Positions 1 through 6,840 of a DNA stretch of 11,972 bases are shown piece after piece. Positions within the stretch are counted from its first letter, which is position 1, and each line of letters begins with the position of its first letter. A program made the translations under genes and the position numbers. The DNA is from Candidatus Avelusimicrobium alvi (GTDB lineage: Bacteria; Elusimicrobiota; Elusimicrobia; Elusimicrobiales; Elusimicrobiaceae), in assembly GCA_002329395.1 (NCBI GenBank), contig DCTQ01000017.1:3525-15496 (forward strand). The letters run 5' to 3'. The notes beneath the pieces were generated by a model that made no database searches, had not been told where the DNA came from, and saw only the letters and a list, made by a program, of their open reading frames with translations.

Positions 1-184
1 CATAGAAGGCGGCGGCCAGCCACATTTCGCTTCCGGTCAGTTGCGGATGCGTGAAGATGGCGTACGCCTGGAATACGGCGTAAACCAACGCGAGATAGAA
101 AAGCGCCAGAAAAATGACGGACAACCCTTTTAAGCACAGCCAGTTGTGCGGCCACCATTTGGCGCATTTGCAGCATTTAGACAT
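1..184 (-). CDS. Small membrane protein with N-terminal Cys cluster, PHNWLxLKGL family (3' end cut by window)
   Basis: I do not recognise a named family. The ATG at 184-182 is preceded on the minus strand by a good SD (AAAGGAGTG, about 5 nt upstream), and the frame stays open to the window edge, giving 61 visible residues. The protein starts MSKCCKCAKWWPHNWLCLKG, with Cys at 4, 5 and 7, which could bind metal or be a lipidation or disulfide site. A hydrophobic segment at about residues 23-44 looks like one membrane helix. Residues 12-21 (PHNWLCLKGL) and the following 'ALFY' match the neighbouring 103-aa protein encoded at 323-634, so the two are paralogues. It has its own promoter-like sequence upstream and is probably transcribed separately from the recN operon. 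The role is unknown; inner-membrane location is inferred from hydrophobicity only. Confidence 0.72.
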   Translation of the reverse strand, partial: MSKCCKCAKWWPHNWLCLKGLSVIFLALFYLALVYAVFQAYAIFTHPQLTGSEMWLAAAFY

Positions 185-233
185 AGTTCACTCCTTTTAT
201 ATGCGGGGAAACATCTTACCCCCCTATGCACAT

Positions 234-242
234 ATTGTATCA
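234..242 (-). promoter_or_regulatory. Extended -10 promoter for the Cys-rich small membrane protein
   Basis: On the minus strand this reads TGATACAAT, an extended -10 (TG-n-TACAAT) one base from consensus, about 50 nt upstream of the ATG at 184. No convincing -35 lies 16-18 bp further upstream, as expected for extended -10 promoters. The surrounding TTTTGATACAATAT closely matches the elements ahead of rplM and nifU, which strengthens the call. Confidence 0.5.
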
Positions 243-322
243 AAAGAATAGGCTTATAGCGATAATTCTCTTGGTATAAAATCGTATCTTTTACGGGGCG
301 GAAACGCAACCGGAAAACAGGG

Positions 323-634
323 TTATCCGGCGTCGGGGCGGCAAAGGGTTTGACGCACGGTGATAAGCGCGCCCAGCAGACGGATGAGAAGCGTCCACCC
401 CATACACGCGAGCGCGGCCTGAAGCGTCGCCAGCGCGTAAATCCGGCGCAGCGGGGCGGAATGGACGGCCAGCTCCGCCGCGCTTATAAATAAGGTTTGC
501 ACCCAGCATAGGGCCGCATACGCGCCCACGGCCAGCGTGGCGTAAAACAGGGCGATAAACAACCGCCTGAGGCCTTTAAGCCCCAGCCAGTTATGCGGCA
601 GAAAAGGAAGGATTTTTTTACAGGCGTCCCGCAT
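323..634 (-). CDS. 103-aa two-helix membrane protein, PHNWLxLKGL family
   Basis: I recognise no named family. The ATG at 634-632 lies inside the last codons of recN in another frame (17-nt overlap), with GAGGAG about 10 nt upstream within recN, so translation is likely coupled to recN. The N-terminus has charged and hydrophobic residues, then PHNWLGLKGLRRLFIALFY (residues 13-31). Hydrophobic stretches at about 24-48 and 72-92 look like two transmembrane helices separated by a short polar loop. Cys5 and Cys43 are present, but the CCKC cluster of the paralogue at 1-184 is not. Being last in the nadK-recN cluster suggests co-transcription rather than a shared function. A real gene is supported by the SD, the tight overlap and the paralogue next door; the function is unknown. 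Confidence 0.75.
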   Translation of the reverse strand: MRDACKKILPFLPHNWLGLKGLRRLFIALFYATLAVGAYAALCWVQTLFISAAELAVHSAPLRRIYALATLQAALACMGWTLLIRLLGALITVRQTLCRPDAG

Positions 635-2276
635 CTTTTAACAGCTCCTCGGCGTGGGTAAACGCGGCGGAGCGTCTGTCCGCCCCTCCGCCCAGCATCC
701 GCGCGATTTCGGCGGTTAAGCCCTCGCCCGAAAGGGGGCTGATGGATACGTCCGTAGCGGTTTGGGAAGCTTTTTTATCCACGTGAAAATTCTGGTCCGC
801 CTGCGCGGCCACCTGCGCCAGGTGCGTTACGCACAGCACTTGGCGGCCCTGGGCGGCGGAGCGCAGTTTCTGCCCCACCAAATGCCCCGTTTCCCCGCCG
901 ATGCCGGCGTCCACTTCGTCAAACACCATTACGGGCACGGTCGGCGCGAGCACGGTTTTCAGGCCCAGCATCACGCGCGAAATCTCGCCGCCCGAAGCGA
1001 TATTTTTCAACGGCCGCAGGGACTGGCCGGGGTTGGGGGAGAATAAAAATTCCACTTTGTCCGCGCCTGTCGGGCCGACGTTTTCTTCGTCCATTTCCAC
1101 GGCGGTGGCGAAACGCACCGCGTGAAAGCCCAGCGGGCGGATTTGTTCGGTGATGAGCGCGGAGAGTTTTTCGGCGGCTTCCATACGTTTGTCGTGCAGT
1201 TCGCGCGCGAGTTTTAACAGGGTTTTTTTGTCTTTTTCCAGCTCGGCCAGCAGTTCCTGCTCGCGCTCTTCGGAATGCTGTAAATTGTCAATACGCGCGC
1301 GCAGCTCTTCGGCGGTGCGTAATACGTCGGCGATTTCCGGCCCGTATTTGCCTTTTAAGCGTTTGATTTTTTCGTGGCGTTCCAGCATTTTGTCCAGCGC
1401 GTCGGGCTCTAGATTGATGTCGTCTTTATATGCGCCCAGCGTGGCGGCGGCATCTTCCAGCGTTAACAGCGCGGAGCTGACGTCCTGCGCCAGCGGGGCC
1501 AGGTTTTCGTCCAGTTCCGCCATATTTTGCAGTTCCCGCGCGGCTTTGCCCGCGCGCGCGGTGGCGGAATCTTCGGCTTCGTAGAGTTCGTTGTACGCTT
1601 CGGCCGCCATTTCAAGCAGTTTGCCGGCGTGCTTCATTTTGGGCAGGGTCTGCTCCAGCTGGAAATCTTCGTCCGCCGTCGGGTTGATGTCTTCAATTTC
1701 TTTGAGCTGGTACCGGCTCATATCCAGCAGGCGTTCTTTTTCCTGCGCGCTTAAACGCGCGGCGTCCAGCTTGGCCTGTACGGCCTGTACGCGGCGGTAG
1801 GCGTCTTCGGTTTTTTGCACGAGCGTTCCGTGCTTGGCAAATTTGTCCAGCAGCAGCAAATGCACGGAAGCGTGCATCAGGCTTTGGTGTTCGTGCTGGC
1901 CGTGAAAGTCCACCAGCGCGCGGCCTATATGCGCCAGCGCGGCCACCGTAACGGCGCGTCCGTCGGCATAGGCTTTGCCTTTGCCTTTGCGGTCCAGTTC
2001 GCGCTTGAGGGTGAACACGTCGCCGGAAATCTGATATTCTTTGCGCACGGCTTCGGGCAGCATATCGCTGGAGAACACGGCGGACACGGTCATTTTGTCC
2101 GCACCGTCTTTAATGACGGACACGTCCCCGCGCGCGCCCAGCACAAACCCCAGCGCTTCAATAACGATGGATTTGCCCGCGCCCGTTTCGCCGGAAAATA
2201 CGTTCAGCCCCGGGGCGAAATCCAGCGACAGGTCCGAAATAATGGCAAAATTTTGTACGCGCAGGCGCGAGAGCAT
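618..2276 (-). CDS. recN: DNA repair protein RecN (SMC-like ATPase)
   Basis: RecN is a cytoplasmic SMC-like ATPase that acts early in recombinational repair of double-strand breaks. The 552-aa product has the usual family length and the canonical start MLSRLRVQNFAI. The Walker A motif GETGAGKS is at residues 29-36 and a Q-loop-like FHGQHEHQSL at 124-133. A long charged coiled-coil region spans about 155-375, interrupted near the middle. The ABC signature ASGGEISR is at 427-434, Walker B VPVMVFDEVD at 447-456, and the switch histidine is in VTHLAQ (His485). All ATPase motifs are intact. The ATG follows the nadK stop after one base, so the genes should be co-transcribed and translationally coupled. 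A nadK-recN arrangement is common in bacteria. The recN 3' end carries the SD and start of the next small gene. Confidence 0.97.
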   Translation of the reverse strand: MLSRLRVQNFAIISDLSLDFAPGLNVFSGETGAGKSIVIEALGFVLGARGDVSVIKDGADKMTVSAVFSSDMLPEAVRKEYQISGDVFTLKRELDRKGKGKAYADGRAVTVAALAHIGRALVDFHGQHEHQSLMHASVHLLLLDKFAKHGTLVQKTEDAYRRVQAVQAKLDAARLSAQEKERLLDMSRYQLKEIEDINPTADEDFQLEQTLPKMKHAGKLLEMAAEAYNELYEAEDSATARAGKAARELQNMAELDENLAPLAQDVSSALLTLEDAAATLGAYKDDINLEPDALDKMLERHEKIKRLKGKYGPEIADVLRTAEELRARIDNLQHSEEREQELLAELEKDKKTLLKLARELHDKRMEAAEKLSALITEQIRPLGFHAVRFATAVEMDEENVGPTGADKVEFLFSPNPGQSLRPLKNIASGGEISRVMLGLKTVLAPTVPVMVFDEVDAGIGGETGHLVGQKLRSAAQGRQVLCVTHLAQVAAQADQNFHVDKKASQTATDVSISPLSGEGLTAEIARMLGGGADRRSAAFTHAEELLKDAGRL

Positions 2277-2277
2277 A

Positions 2278-3108
2278 CTAACGGTTCCCCCATTTGAGTT
2301 TACGGTTTAAAATCGGAAAGAAGCCGCGTTCCGGCGGGCAGAGCAGTTTGGCTTTTACCGGGCTGCGCGTAATCTGCACGCGGGCGCCGGGCGGAAGGGT
2401 TAAATTGATTTGGCCGTCAATGCTGGCTATGGCGCGGTCGGCCTCGTTTTTAAAAGAAGGCGTAAGCGTAAGGGAGCCCTCGGCGGATAAAATAAGCGGC
2501 CGCTGGTTAAGCGTATGGGGGCAGATGGGCGTAACCACCAGCACGTCCACGCCCGGCTGTACGATGGGGCCGCCCGCCGCCAGCGAATAGGCGGTGGAGC
2601 CCGTGGGGGTGGAAACGATTACGCCGTCCCCAAAATACGAAGGCATTTCGCTCCCGCTCCAGGCGGCTTCAATCAAAAAGGCCCGGGGCGCGGCGGCGCG
2701 GAGCACGCAGTCGTTAAACGCCAGAAAATCCCGGTCTTTGGCGTCGGGCGTCAATACGCGCGTGTGGAGCATAAGGCGTTCGTTGACGGCGCACTTTCCT
2801 TCCAGCAGGGCTTGCAGAGAGTTTTGGCAGTCGTTCTGTTCGCACGCGGCCAAAAAGCCCAGCGTGCCGCAGTTGATGCCGAAAATGGGAATGTTAAGCG
2901 GTGCGGCGGCGCGGGCGCAGTGAAGCATCGTCCCGTCTCCGCCCATACTGACCAGCAGGTCCGCCGGTTCGTCCGCCAGGCCGCTTAAATCCGTCAGCAG
3001 GCGCGCCCGCACGCCGTTTTGGCGCAAAAAAGCGCACGCTTCTTCGGCCAAAGGCCGGACGGGCGTTTTGTGCGCATTGTAAAAAACGGCGGCTTGCTTA
3101 AAATTCAT
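2278..3108 (-). CDS. nadK: NAD kinase
   Basis: NAD kinase phosphorylates the 2'-OH of the adenosine ribose of NAD to give NADP, the only de novo NADP source, in the cytoplasm. The 276-aa product has the typical length. The motifs in order are GGDGT at 56-60 (catalytic Asp), a diphosphate-loop-like GINCGTLGFLA at 78-88, the short NE/D motif as FND at 131-133, the glycine-rich nucleotide-binding stretch GDGVIVSTPTGSTAYSLAAG (160-179) and TPICPHTLNQRPLIL at 193-207. A SIDGQ motif follows at 229-233. The ATG at 3108 has only a weak AAGAG upstream. It is the first gene of the nadK-recN-small membrane protein cluster and is divergent from nifU. The carbon-copy motif order leaves little doubt about the family. 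Confidence 0.96.
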   Translation of the reverse strand: MNFKQAAVFYNAHKTPVRPLAEEACAFLRQNGVRARLLTDLSGLADEPADLLVSMGGDGTMLHCARAAAPLNIPIFGINCGTLGFLAACEQNDCQNSLQALLEGKCAVNERLMLHTRVLTPDAKDRDFLAFNDCVLRAAAPRAFLIEAAWSGSEMPSYFGDGVIVSTPTGSTAYSLAAGGPIVQPGVDVLVVTPICPHTLNQRPLILSAEGSLTLTPSFKNEADRAIASIDGQINLTLPPGARVQITRSPVKAKLLCPPERGFFPILNRKLKWGNR

Positions 3109-3202
3109 AGTACTCTTATTTTAGCAAAAAAACCCGGCGGCGGGAGGGGGACAACTAATCCCTTTTTGGGGGCGGCGCACGCCTTCCGGCGGTTGTGCAA
3201 AA

Positions 3203-3211
3203 TGATATAAT
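3203..3211 (+). promoter_or_regulatory. Extended -10 promoter of nifU-nifS
   Basis: TGATATAAT is a perfect extended -10 (TG-n-TATAAT) located 36 nt ahead of the nifU start codon, leaving a leader of about 30 nt with the SD AGAAAGGGGG. There is no good -35. The element is part of the palindrome TATAATATTATA (3206-3217). Confidence 0.65.
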
Positions 3212-3217
3212 ATTATA
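3212..3217 (-). promoter_or_regulatory. Candidate -10 box for nadK-recN (minus strand)
   Basis: Because 3206-3217 is a perfect palindrome, the minus strand also reads TATAAT here. It would give nadK a leader of roughly 95 nt. Unlike the plus-strand element it has no TG extension and no recognisable -35, so it is the weaker of the two. No better minus-strand promoter is visible between the two genes. Confidence 0.35.
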
Positions 3218-3247
3218 GGTTAGAAGCAACAGAAAGGGGGTCTTACT

Positions 3248-4099
3248 ATGTGGGACTATACGGATAAAGTAATGGATCATTTTAAAAATCCGCGCAACGT
3301 GGGAGCCATTCCCGACGCCGACGGGACGGGTCAAGTCGGCAGCCTGGTGTGCGGAGACGCCCTGAAACTGACGATTAAAGTCAACAAGGACACCGACGTC
3401 ATTGAAGACGCCAAATTTGAAACGTTCGGCTGCGCGAGCGCGATTGCCTCGTCTTCCATTTTAACCGAAATGGTGAAAGGCAAAACCATCGCCGAAGCGT
3501 CCAAAATCACCAACCAGGACATCGCCGACGCGCTGGGCACGCTGCCCGCCGAAAAAATGCACTGCTCCGTAATGGGCATGGAAGCGCTGGAGGCCGCCGT
3601 TAAAAGCTACCGCCAGGGCGGCAAACCCGTGGTGTTTGAGCAGGAAGAAGAAAAAATCGTCTGCCACTGTTTTAACGTGTCGGAAGAAACGATTATTAAA
3701 GCCATCCGCGCCAACCATTTAAAAACCGTGGACGACGTTACCCACTTTACCAAAGCGGGCGGCGGCTGCGGGCGGTGCAAGGGCGACATTCAGAAAATTC
3801 TGGATAAAGTAAACGGCGCGTGCGAAATCCCCGCCGCGGCTGCGCAAAAAACCTTTGCGCAGATGACGGTGGTGGAAAAAATCAAAACGATTGAACGCGT
3901 GCTGGAAGAGGACGTGCGCCCGAAACTGAATATGGACGGCGGCTCTGCGGAGCTGGCGGACTTGGACGGAAACACCGTAAAAATCCGCCTGACCGGTATG
4001 TGCAGCGGCTGTGCGGGCGCGGCGGGCACGCTTAAAAATTTTATTGAAAAAACACTGAAGGAGAAAGTGGATTCGTCCCTCAGCGTGGAGCAGGCGTAA
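3248..4099 (+). CDS. nifU: NifU-type Fe-S cluster scaffold, three-domain
   Basis: NifU is a scaffold on which NifS-derived sulfur and iron are built into Fe-S clusters for transfer to target proteins. The 283-aa product has all three modules of full-length NifU. The N-terminal IscU-like domain (about 1-125) has its scaffold cysteines at 35 (in VCGDAL, with Asp37), 62 (in FGCASA) and 106 (in HCSVMG). The central BFD-like [2Fe-2S] domain (about 135-190) has Cys139, Cys141, Cys174 and Cys177. The C-terminal Nfu domain (about 205-280) has the CSGC pair at 252 and 255. The SD AGAAAGGGGG is 7 nt before the ATG. nifS begins one base after the stop. No nitrogenase genes are visible here, so a general Fe-S assembly role is more likely than a nitrogenase-specific one. 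Confidence 0.96.
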   Translation: MWDYTDKVMDHFKNPRNVGAIPDADGTGQVGSLVCGDALKLTIKVNKDTDVIEDAKFETFGCASAIASSSILTEMVKGKTIAEASKITNQDIADALGTLPAEKMHCSVMGMEALEAAVKSYRQGGKPVVFEQEEEKIVCHCFNVSEETIIKAIRANHLKTVDDVTHFTKAGGGCGRCKGDIQKILDKVNGACEIPAAAAQKTFAQMTVVEKIKTIERVLEEDVRPKLNMDGGSAELADLDGNTVKIRLTGMCSGCAGAAGTLKNFIEKTLKEKVDSSLSVEQA

Positions 4100-4100
4100 T

Positions 4101-5270
4101 ATGAAAGTCATTTATATGGACAACAACGCCACCACCCAGTGTTCGCCGGCGGTGGTGGAAGCGATGCTTCCGTACTTTTCCGAAAAATACGGCAATGCGT
4201 CCAGCATGCACGCCTTCGGCGGGAACAACCGCCACGCCATAGACGCCGCGCGCAAAAGCACGGCGGAACTGATCGGCGCGGCCTACCCGGACGAAATTAT
4301 TTTCACTTCCTGTGCGACGGAAAGCGACAATACGGCTATTTTCTCCGCTGTGCGCACCCAGCCCAGGAAGAAACATCTCATCACCTCCGCCGTGGAGCAC
4401 CCGGCCATTATGGAGCCGTACAAATACCTGGAATCGCAGGGATACCGCATAGACTTTATCGGCGTGGACGAGTTCGGATGTTTTGATATGGAACGCTTCA
4501 AAAGCGTGATTGACGAAGATACGGCCCTCGTGTCCGTAATGTGGGCCAACAGCGAAACGGGAACCATTTTCCCGGTGGCCGAAATCGCGCGGATTGCGCA
4601 CGAACACGGCGCGCTGTTTCATACGGATGCGGTGCAGGCCGTGGGCAAAATTCCGGTGGACGTAAAGGCGGCGGGGATTGATATGCTTTCGCTCTCCGCG
4701 CACAAATTTCACGGACCCAAAGGGGTCGGCGCGCTGTACGTCAGGCGCGGCACCCGCTTTATGCCGTTTATGCTGGGCGGCCATCAGGAAAAACGCCGCC
4801 GCGCCGGCACCGAAAACGTGCCTTACGTCGTGGGGCTGGGCAAAGCCAGCGAACTGGCGCTTGCGCGCCTGTCGGACGGAACGCCCGCGCGCATTGCCGC
4901 GCTTCGCGACCGGCTGGAGCAGGGCATTTTGGCCGCCGTGCCGGACGTAAAAGTAAACGGGGACCCGGCCTGCCGCGTGCCCAACACCACCAATATCAGC
5001 TTTGGCTATATTGAAGGCGAATCCATCTTGATGTATTTAAACGATTTCGGCATATGCGCCTCGTCGGGTTCGGCGTGTACGTCGGGCTCGCTGGAGCCGT
5101 CGCACGTGCTGCGCGCGATGGGCGTGCCGTTCCAGTTTGCGCACGGGTCCATCCGCTTTTCGCTTTCCGACCAAACGACGGAAGAGGAGGTAAATACCGT
5201 GCTGAAAGAACTGCCTCCCATTATTGAACGGCTGCGCAAGATATCGCCGTTTTCGCGGCTGGCCGCTTAA
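4101..5270 (+). CDS. nifS: Cysteine desulfurase NifS/IscS-type
   Basis: This is a class V PLP-dependent cysteine desulfurase. It converts L-cysteine to alanine and passes persulfide sulfur to the NifU scaffold. The product is 389 aa, typical for the family. It opens with YMDNNATT; the PLP-stacking His is in VEHPA (His100), the PLP Asp in HTDAVQ (Asp176) and the Schiff-base Lys in SAHKFHGPKG (Lys202). The substrate-binding AGTEN motif is at 235-239. The catalytic cysteine is Cys326 in SSGSACTSGS, on the longer class I (NifS/IscS) type of loop. The start is one base after the nifU stop, with GGAG inside the nifU 3' end 10 nt upstream. A terminator follows 12 bp after the stop, so nifU-nifS forms a two-gene operon. 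Confidence 0.95.
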   Translation: MKVIYMDNNATTQCSPAVVEAMLPYFSEKYGNASSMHAFGGNNRHAIDAARKSTAELIGAAYPDEIIFTSCATESDNTAIFSAVRTQPRKKHLITSAVEHPAIMEPYKYLESQGYRIDFIGVDEFGCFDMERFKSVIDEDTALVSVMWANSETGTIFPVAEIARIAHEHGALFHTDAVQAVGKIPVDVKAAGIDMLSLSAHKFHGPKGVGALYVRRGTRFMPFMLGGHQEKRRRAGTENVPYVVGLGKASELALARLSDGTPARIAALRDRLEQGILAAVPDVKVNGDPACRVPNTTNISFGYIEGESILMYLNDFGICASSGSACTSGSLEPSHVLRAMGVPFQFAHGSIRFSLSDQTTEEEVNTVLKELPPIIERLRKISPFSRLAA

Positions 5271-5281
5271 ATTTATGTGCG

Positions 5282-5308
5282 CCGCGCCTTGAACGGGCGC
5301 GGTTTTTT
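5282..5308 (+). terminator. Intrinsic terminator of nifU-nifS
   Basis: A 7-bp GC-only stem, CCGCGCC (5282-5288) paired with GGCGCGG (5296-5302), has a 7-nt loop and is followed directly by T6 (5303-5308). It lies 12 bp after the nifS stop and ends only 10 bp before the ATG of the next gene (U1). Confidence 0.85.
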
Positions 5309-5318
5309 GGACGCCCGT

Positions 5319-6767
5319 ATGAAAAAATATTTATGGCTGTTGTTTTTGTTGTGCCCTCTTTTCCTTTCCGCCAAAACGACGGTTTTGTATCACACCAGCG
5401 ATGTGCATGGTTTTTTCTATCCGCGTGAAGGGCGCGGCGGGTTTGCCGCACTCAAGGCTGTTTTGAACGGGGAAAAACGGCCGTTTTTACTTTTGGACAG
5501 CGGAGATTTCGCCAACGGTACCGCCGAAACCCGCAGTTCAAAAGGCTTAAAAGCCGTAGAAATGATGAACCGTATGGGGTACGATGCGGCCACGGTCGGC
5601 AATCATGAGTTTGATTTTACCGAAGACGGCCTGGCGCCGCTGTTTGAAAAAGCGGATTTTGCCGTGCTGGCCGCCAATTTGCGTAATACCGATTCCGGCG
5701 GCTTTCCCGCTTTTGCGCAGCCTTACCGGGTGTTTGAGGCGGACGGCGTGCGGGTGGGCGTTGTGGGGCTGGCCAACCGCAAACCCGCCAAACCCGTAAA
5801 AAAATACCGTTTTTCCAAACCGCTGGAAGCGCTGGAAAAAGCGCTGGCGGCGATGGAATCCCAAAAACCGGATGTGGTGGTTGTGCTGGCGCACGATTCG
5901 CTGGCGGATTATAAAAACGGCATCCTGCCGTATATGGGGGATATCGCGCTGAAATACGGCGGCCGCGTACACGCGGTGCTGGGCGGACATGCGCACAAAA
6001 TTTTTCAGAACGAATACATCAACGGCGTGCTGTTTGTGGAAAGCGGCAGTTATTTAACCGGCGTCAGCCGTATAACGGTGGAAACGGACGACGAAACGGG
6101 CAAATTCGTGTCCGCCAAGTCCGAACTGATTCCGCTCGTGACGGCCAAAACCGGCGAAGACCCGGAAATAAAAGCCTTCGCCGATGCCCTGCGGGAGCCG
6201 GGAATAGACGAAGTGCTGGGCTTTGCCGGCGAAACGCTTGCCAAAAAGCCCGCCGATTCCTCCTGCCAGGACGGCGCGCTGGACGACTGGGTGGCCGATT
6301 TGGGCCGTTCGTACAGCGGGGCGGAAGTGTTTATCCATAATACGGGCGGCACCCGCGTGGATATGAAAAAAGGTCCCGTCACCCCGCGCAGTTTAACGGA
6401 GCTTTTTCCTTTTGACGATTCGGTCGTACTGATGCGGGTGTCCGGCCGGATGCTTAAAAAATTTATAAAAGACGGCTTGCTGCCGTGGAATAAATACACT
6501 TATTCCGGCTTGACGGTTTCATACCGGAAGGGAAAAACGGGAAAAGTGCTGGATTTAGCCGTTTCCGTAAACGGCAAGCCGCTGGAAAACCGTAAAATTT
6601 ACACGGTGGGGACCAATTCTTTTGTGGCCGGACACAAAACTTTTTCCCGGGTGGCGGATAAAAAGTCCGCCGGGCCGAAAACGGTGCGCGCCCTGCTAGA
6701 GGACGCTTTAAAAAACGGTCCCGTTTTCCCGCCGCGGACGGGGCGCATCGTGCGTTTGGCAATGTAA
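5319..6767 (+). CDS. Periplasmic 5'-nucleotidase/UshA-family metallophosphoesterase (U1), altered substrate loop
   Basis: This is a 482-aa secreted binuclear-metal phosphoesterase that probably hydrolyses nucleotides or similar phosphoesters in the periplasm. The N-terminus MKKYLWLLFLLCPLFLSA is a Sec signal with likely cleavage after Ala18. The metal site is complete: D28 and H30 (SDVHG), D63 (DSGDF), N95 and H96 with D99 (GNHEFD), H192 (LAHDS), H224 and H226 (GGHAH). The C-terminal substrate domain has HNTGGTR (340-346) and YSGLTVSY, but where relatives carry a glycine-rich aromatic loop near the C-terminus U1 has only AGHKTF, about six residues shorter than U2, so nucleoside recognition may be altered. 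The ATG at 5319 is preferred because it starts the signal peptide; a GTG at 5277 is in frame but would read through the terminator hairpin. No clear SD is present. It is a close paralogue of U2. Confidence 0.88.
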   Translation: MKKYLWLLFLLCPLFLSAKTTVLYHTSDVHGFFYPREGRGGFAALKAVLNGEKRPFLLLDSGDFANGTAETRSSKGLKAVEMMNRMGYDAATVGNHEFDFTEDGLAPLFEKADFAVLAANLRNTDSGGFPAFAQPYRVFEADGVRVGVVGLANRKPAKPVKKYRFSKPLEALEKALAAMESQKPDVVVVLAHDSLADYKNGILPYMGDIALKYGGRVHAVLGGHAHKIFQNEYINGVLFVESGSYLTGVSRITVETDDETGKFVSAKSELIPLVTAKTGEDPEIKAFADALREPGIDEVLGFAGETLAKKPADSSCQDGALDDWVADLGRSYSGAEVFIHNTGGTRVDMKKGPVTPRSLTELFPFDDSVVLMRVSGRMLKKFIKDGLLPWNKYTYSGLTVSYRKGKTGKVLDLAVSVNGKPLENRKIYTVGTNSFVAGHKTFSRVADKKSAGPKTVRALLEDALKNGPVFPPRTGRIVRLAM

Positions 6768-6780
6768 GGCGGCCTTGTGA

Positions 6781-6808
6781 TTGCGCGGCGTTTTTGTTAC
6801 TATAAAAT
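6781..6808 (+). promoter_or_regulatory. Possible promoter for the U2-U3-dusB cluster
   Basis: TTGCGC (6781-6786), 16 bp and TAAAAT (6803-6808) make a weak sigma70-like pair in the 73-bp gap ahead of U2; TATAAA at 6801-6806 is an alternative -10. The element is weak and lacks the TG extension of the other promoters here. Confidence 0.3.
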
Positions 6809-6840
6809 TATCCCCCTATAAGGAGAGAGAGGCCCCTACT

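Noticed and set aside
1815..2297. Plus-strand open frame (160 codons) opposite recN
   Set aside because: Composition (His, Gln, Gly, Phe repeats) is typical of antisense translation, and it covers the Walker A end of recN.
4080..4784. Minus-strand open frame (234 codons) opposite nifS
   Set aside because: Low-complexity His/Arg/Gly-rich translation antisense to a fully conserved cysteine desulfurase; no start signal.
3248..5270. Nitrogen-fixation locus
   Set aside because: NifU and NifS alone do not imply nitrogenase; many anaerobes use the NIF pair for general Fe-S assembly and no nif structural or cofactor genes are in the window.
5277..5318. In-frame GTG start adding 14 residues to U1
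   Set aside because: The extension would run through the terminator stem and T-run and place a charged segment before a clean signal peptide; the ATG at 5319 fits better.
6781..6840. In-frame TTG start adding 20 residues to U2
   Set aside because: The extension covers the AAGGAG SD and would bury the signal peptide.
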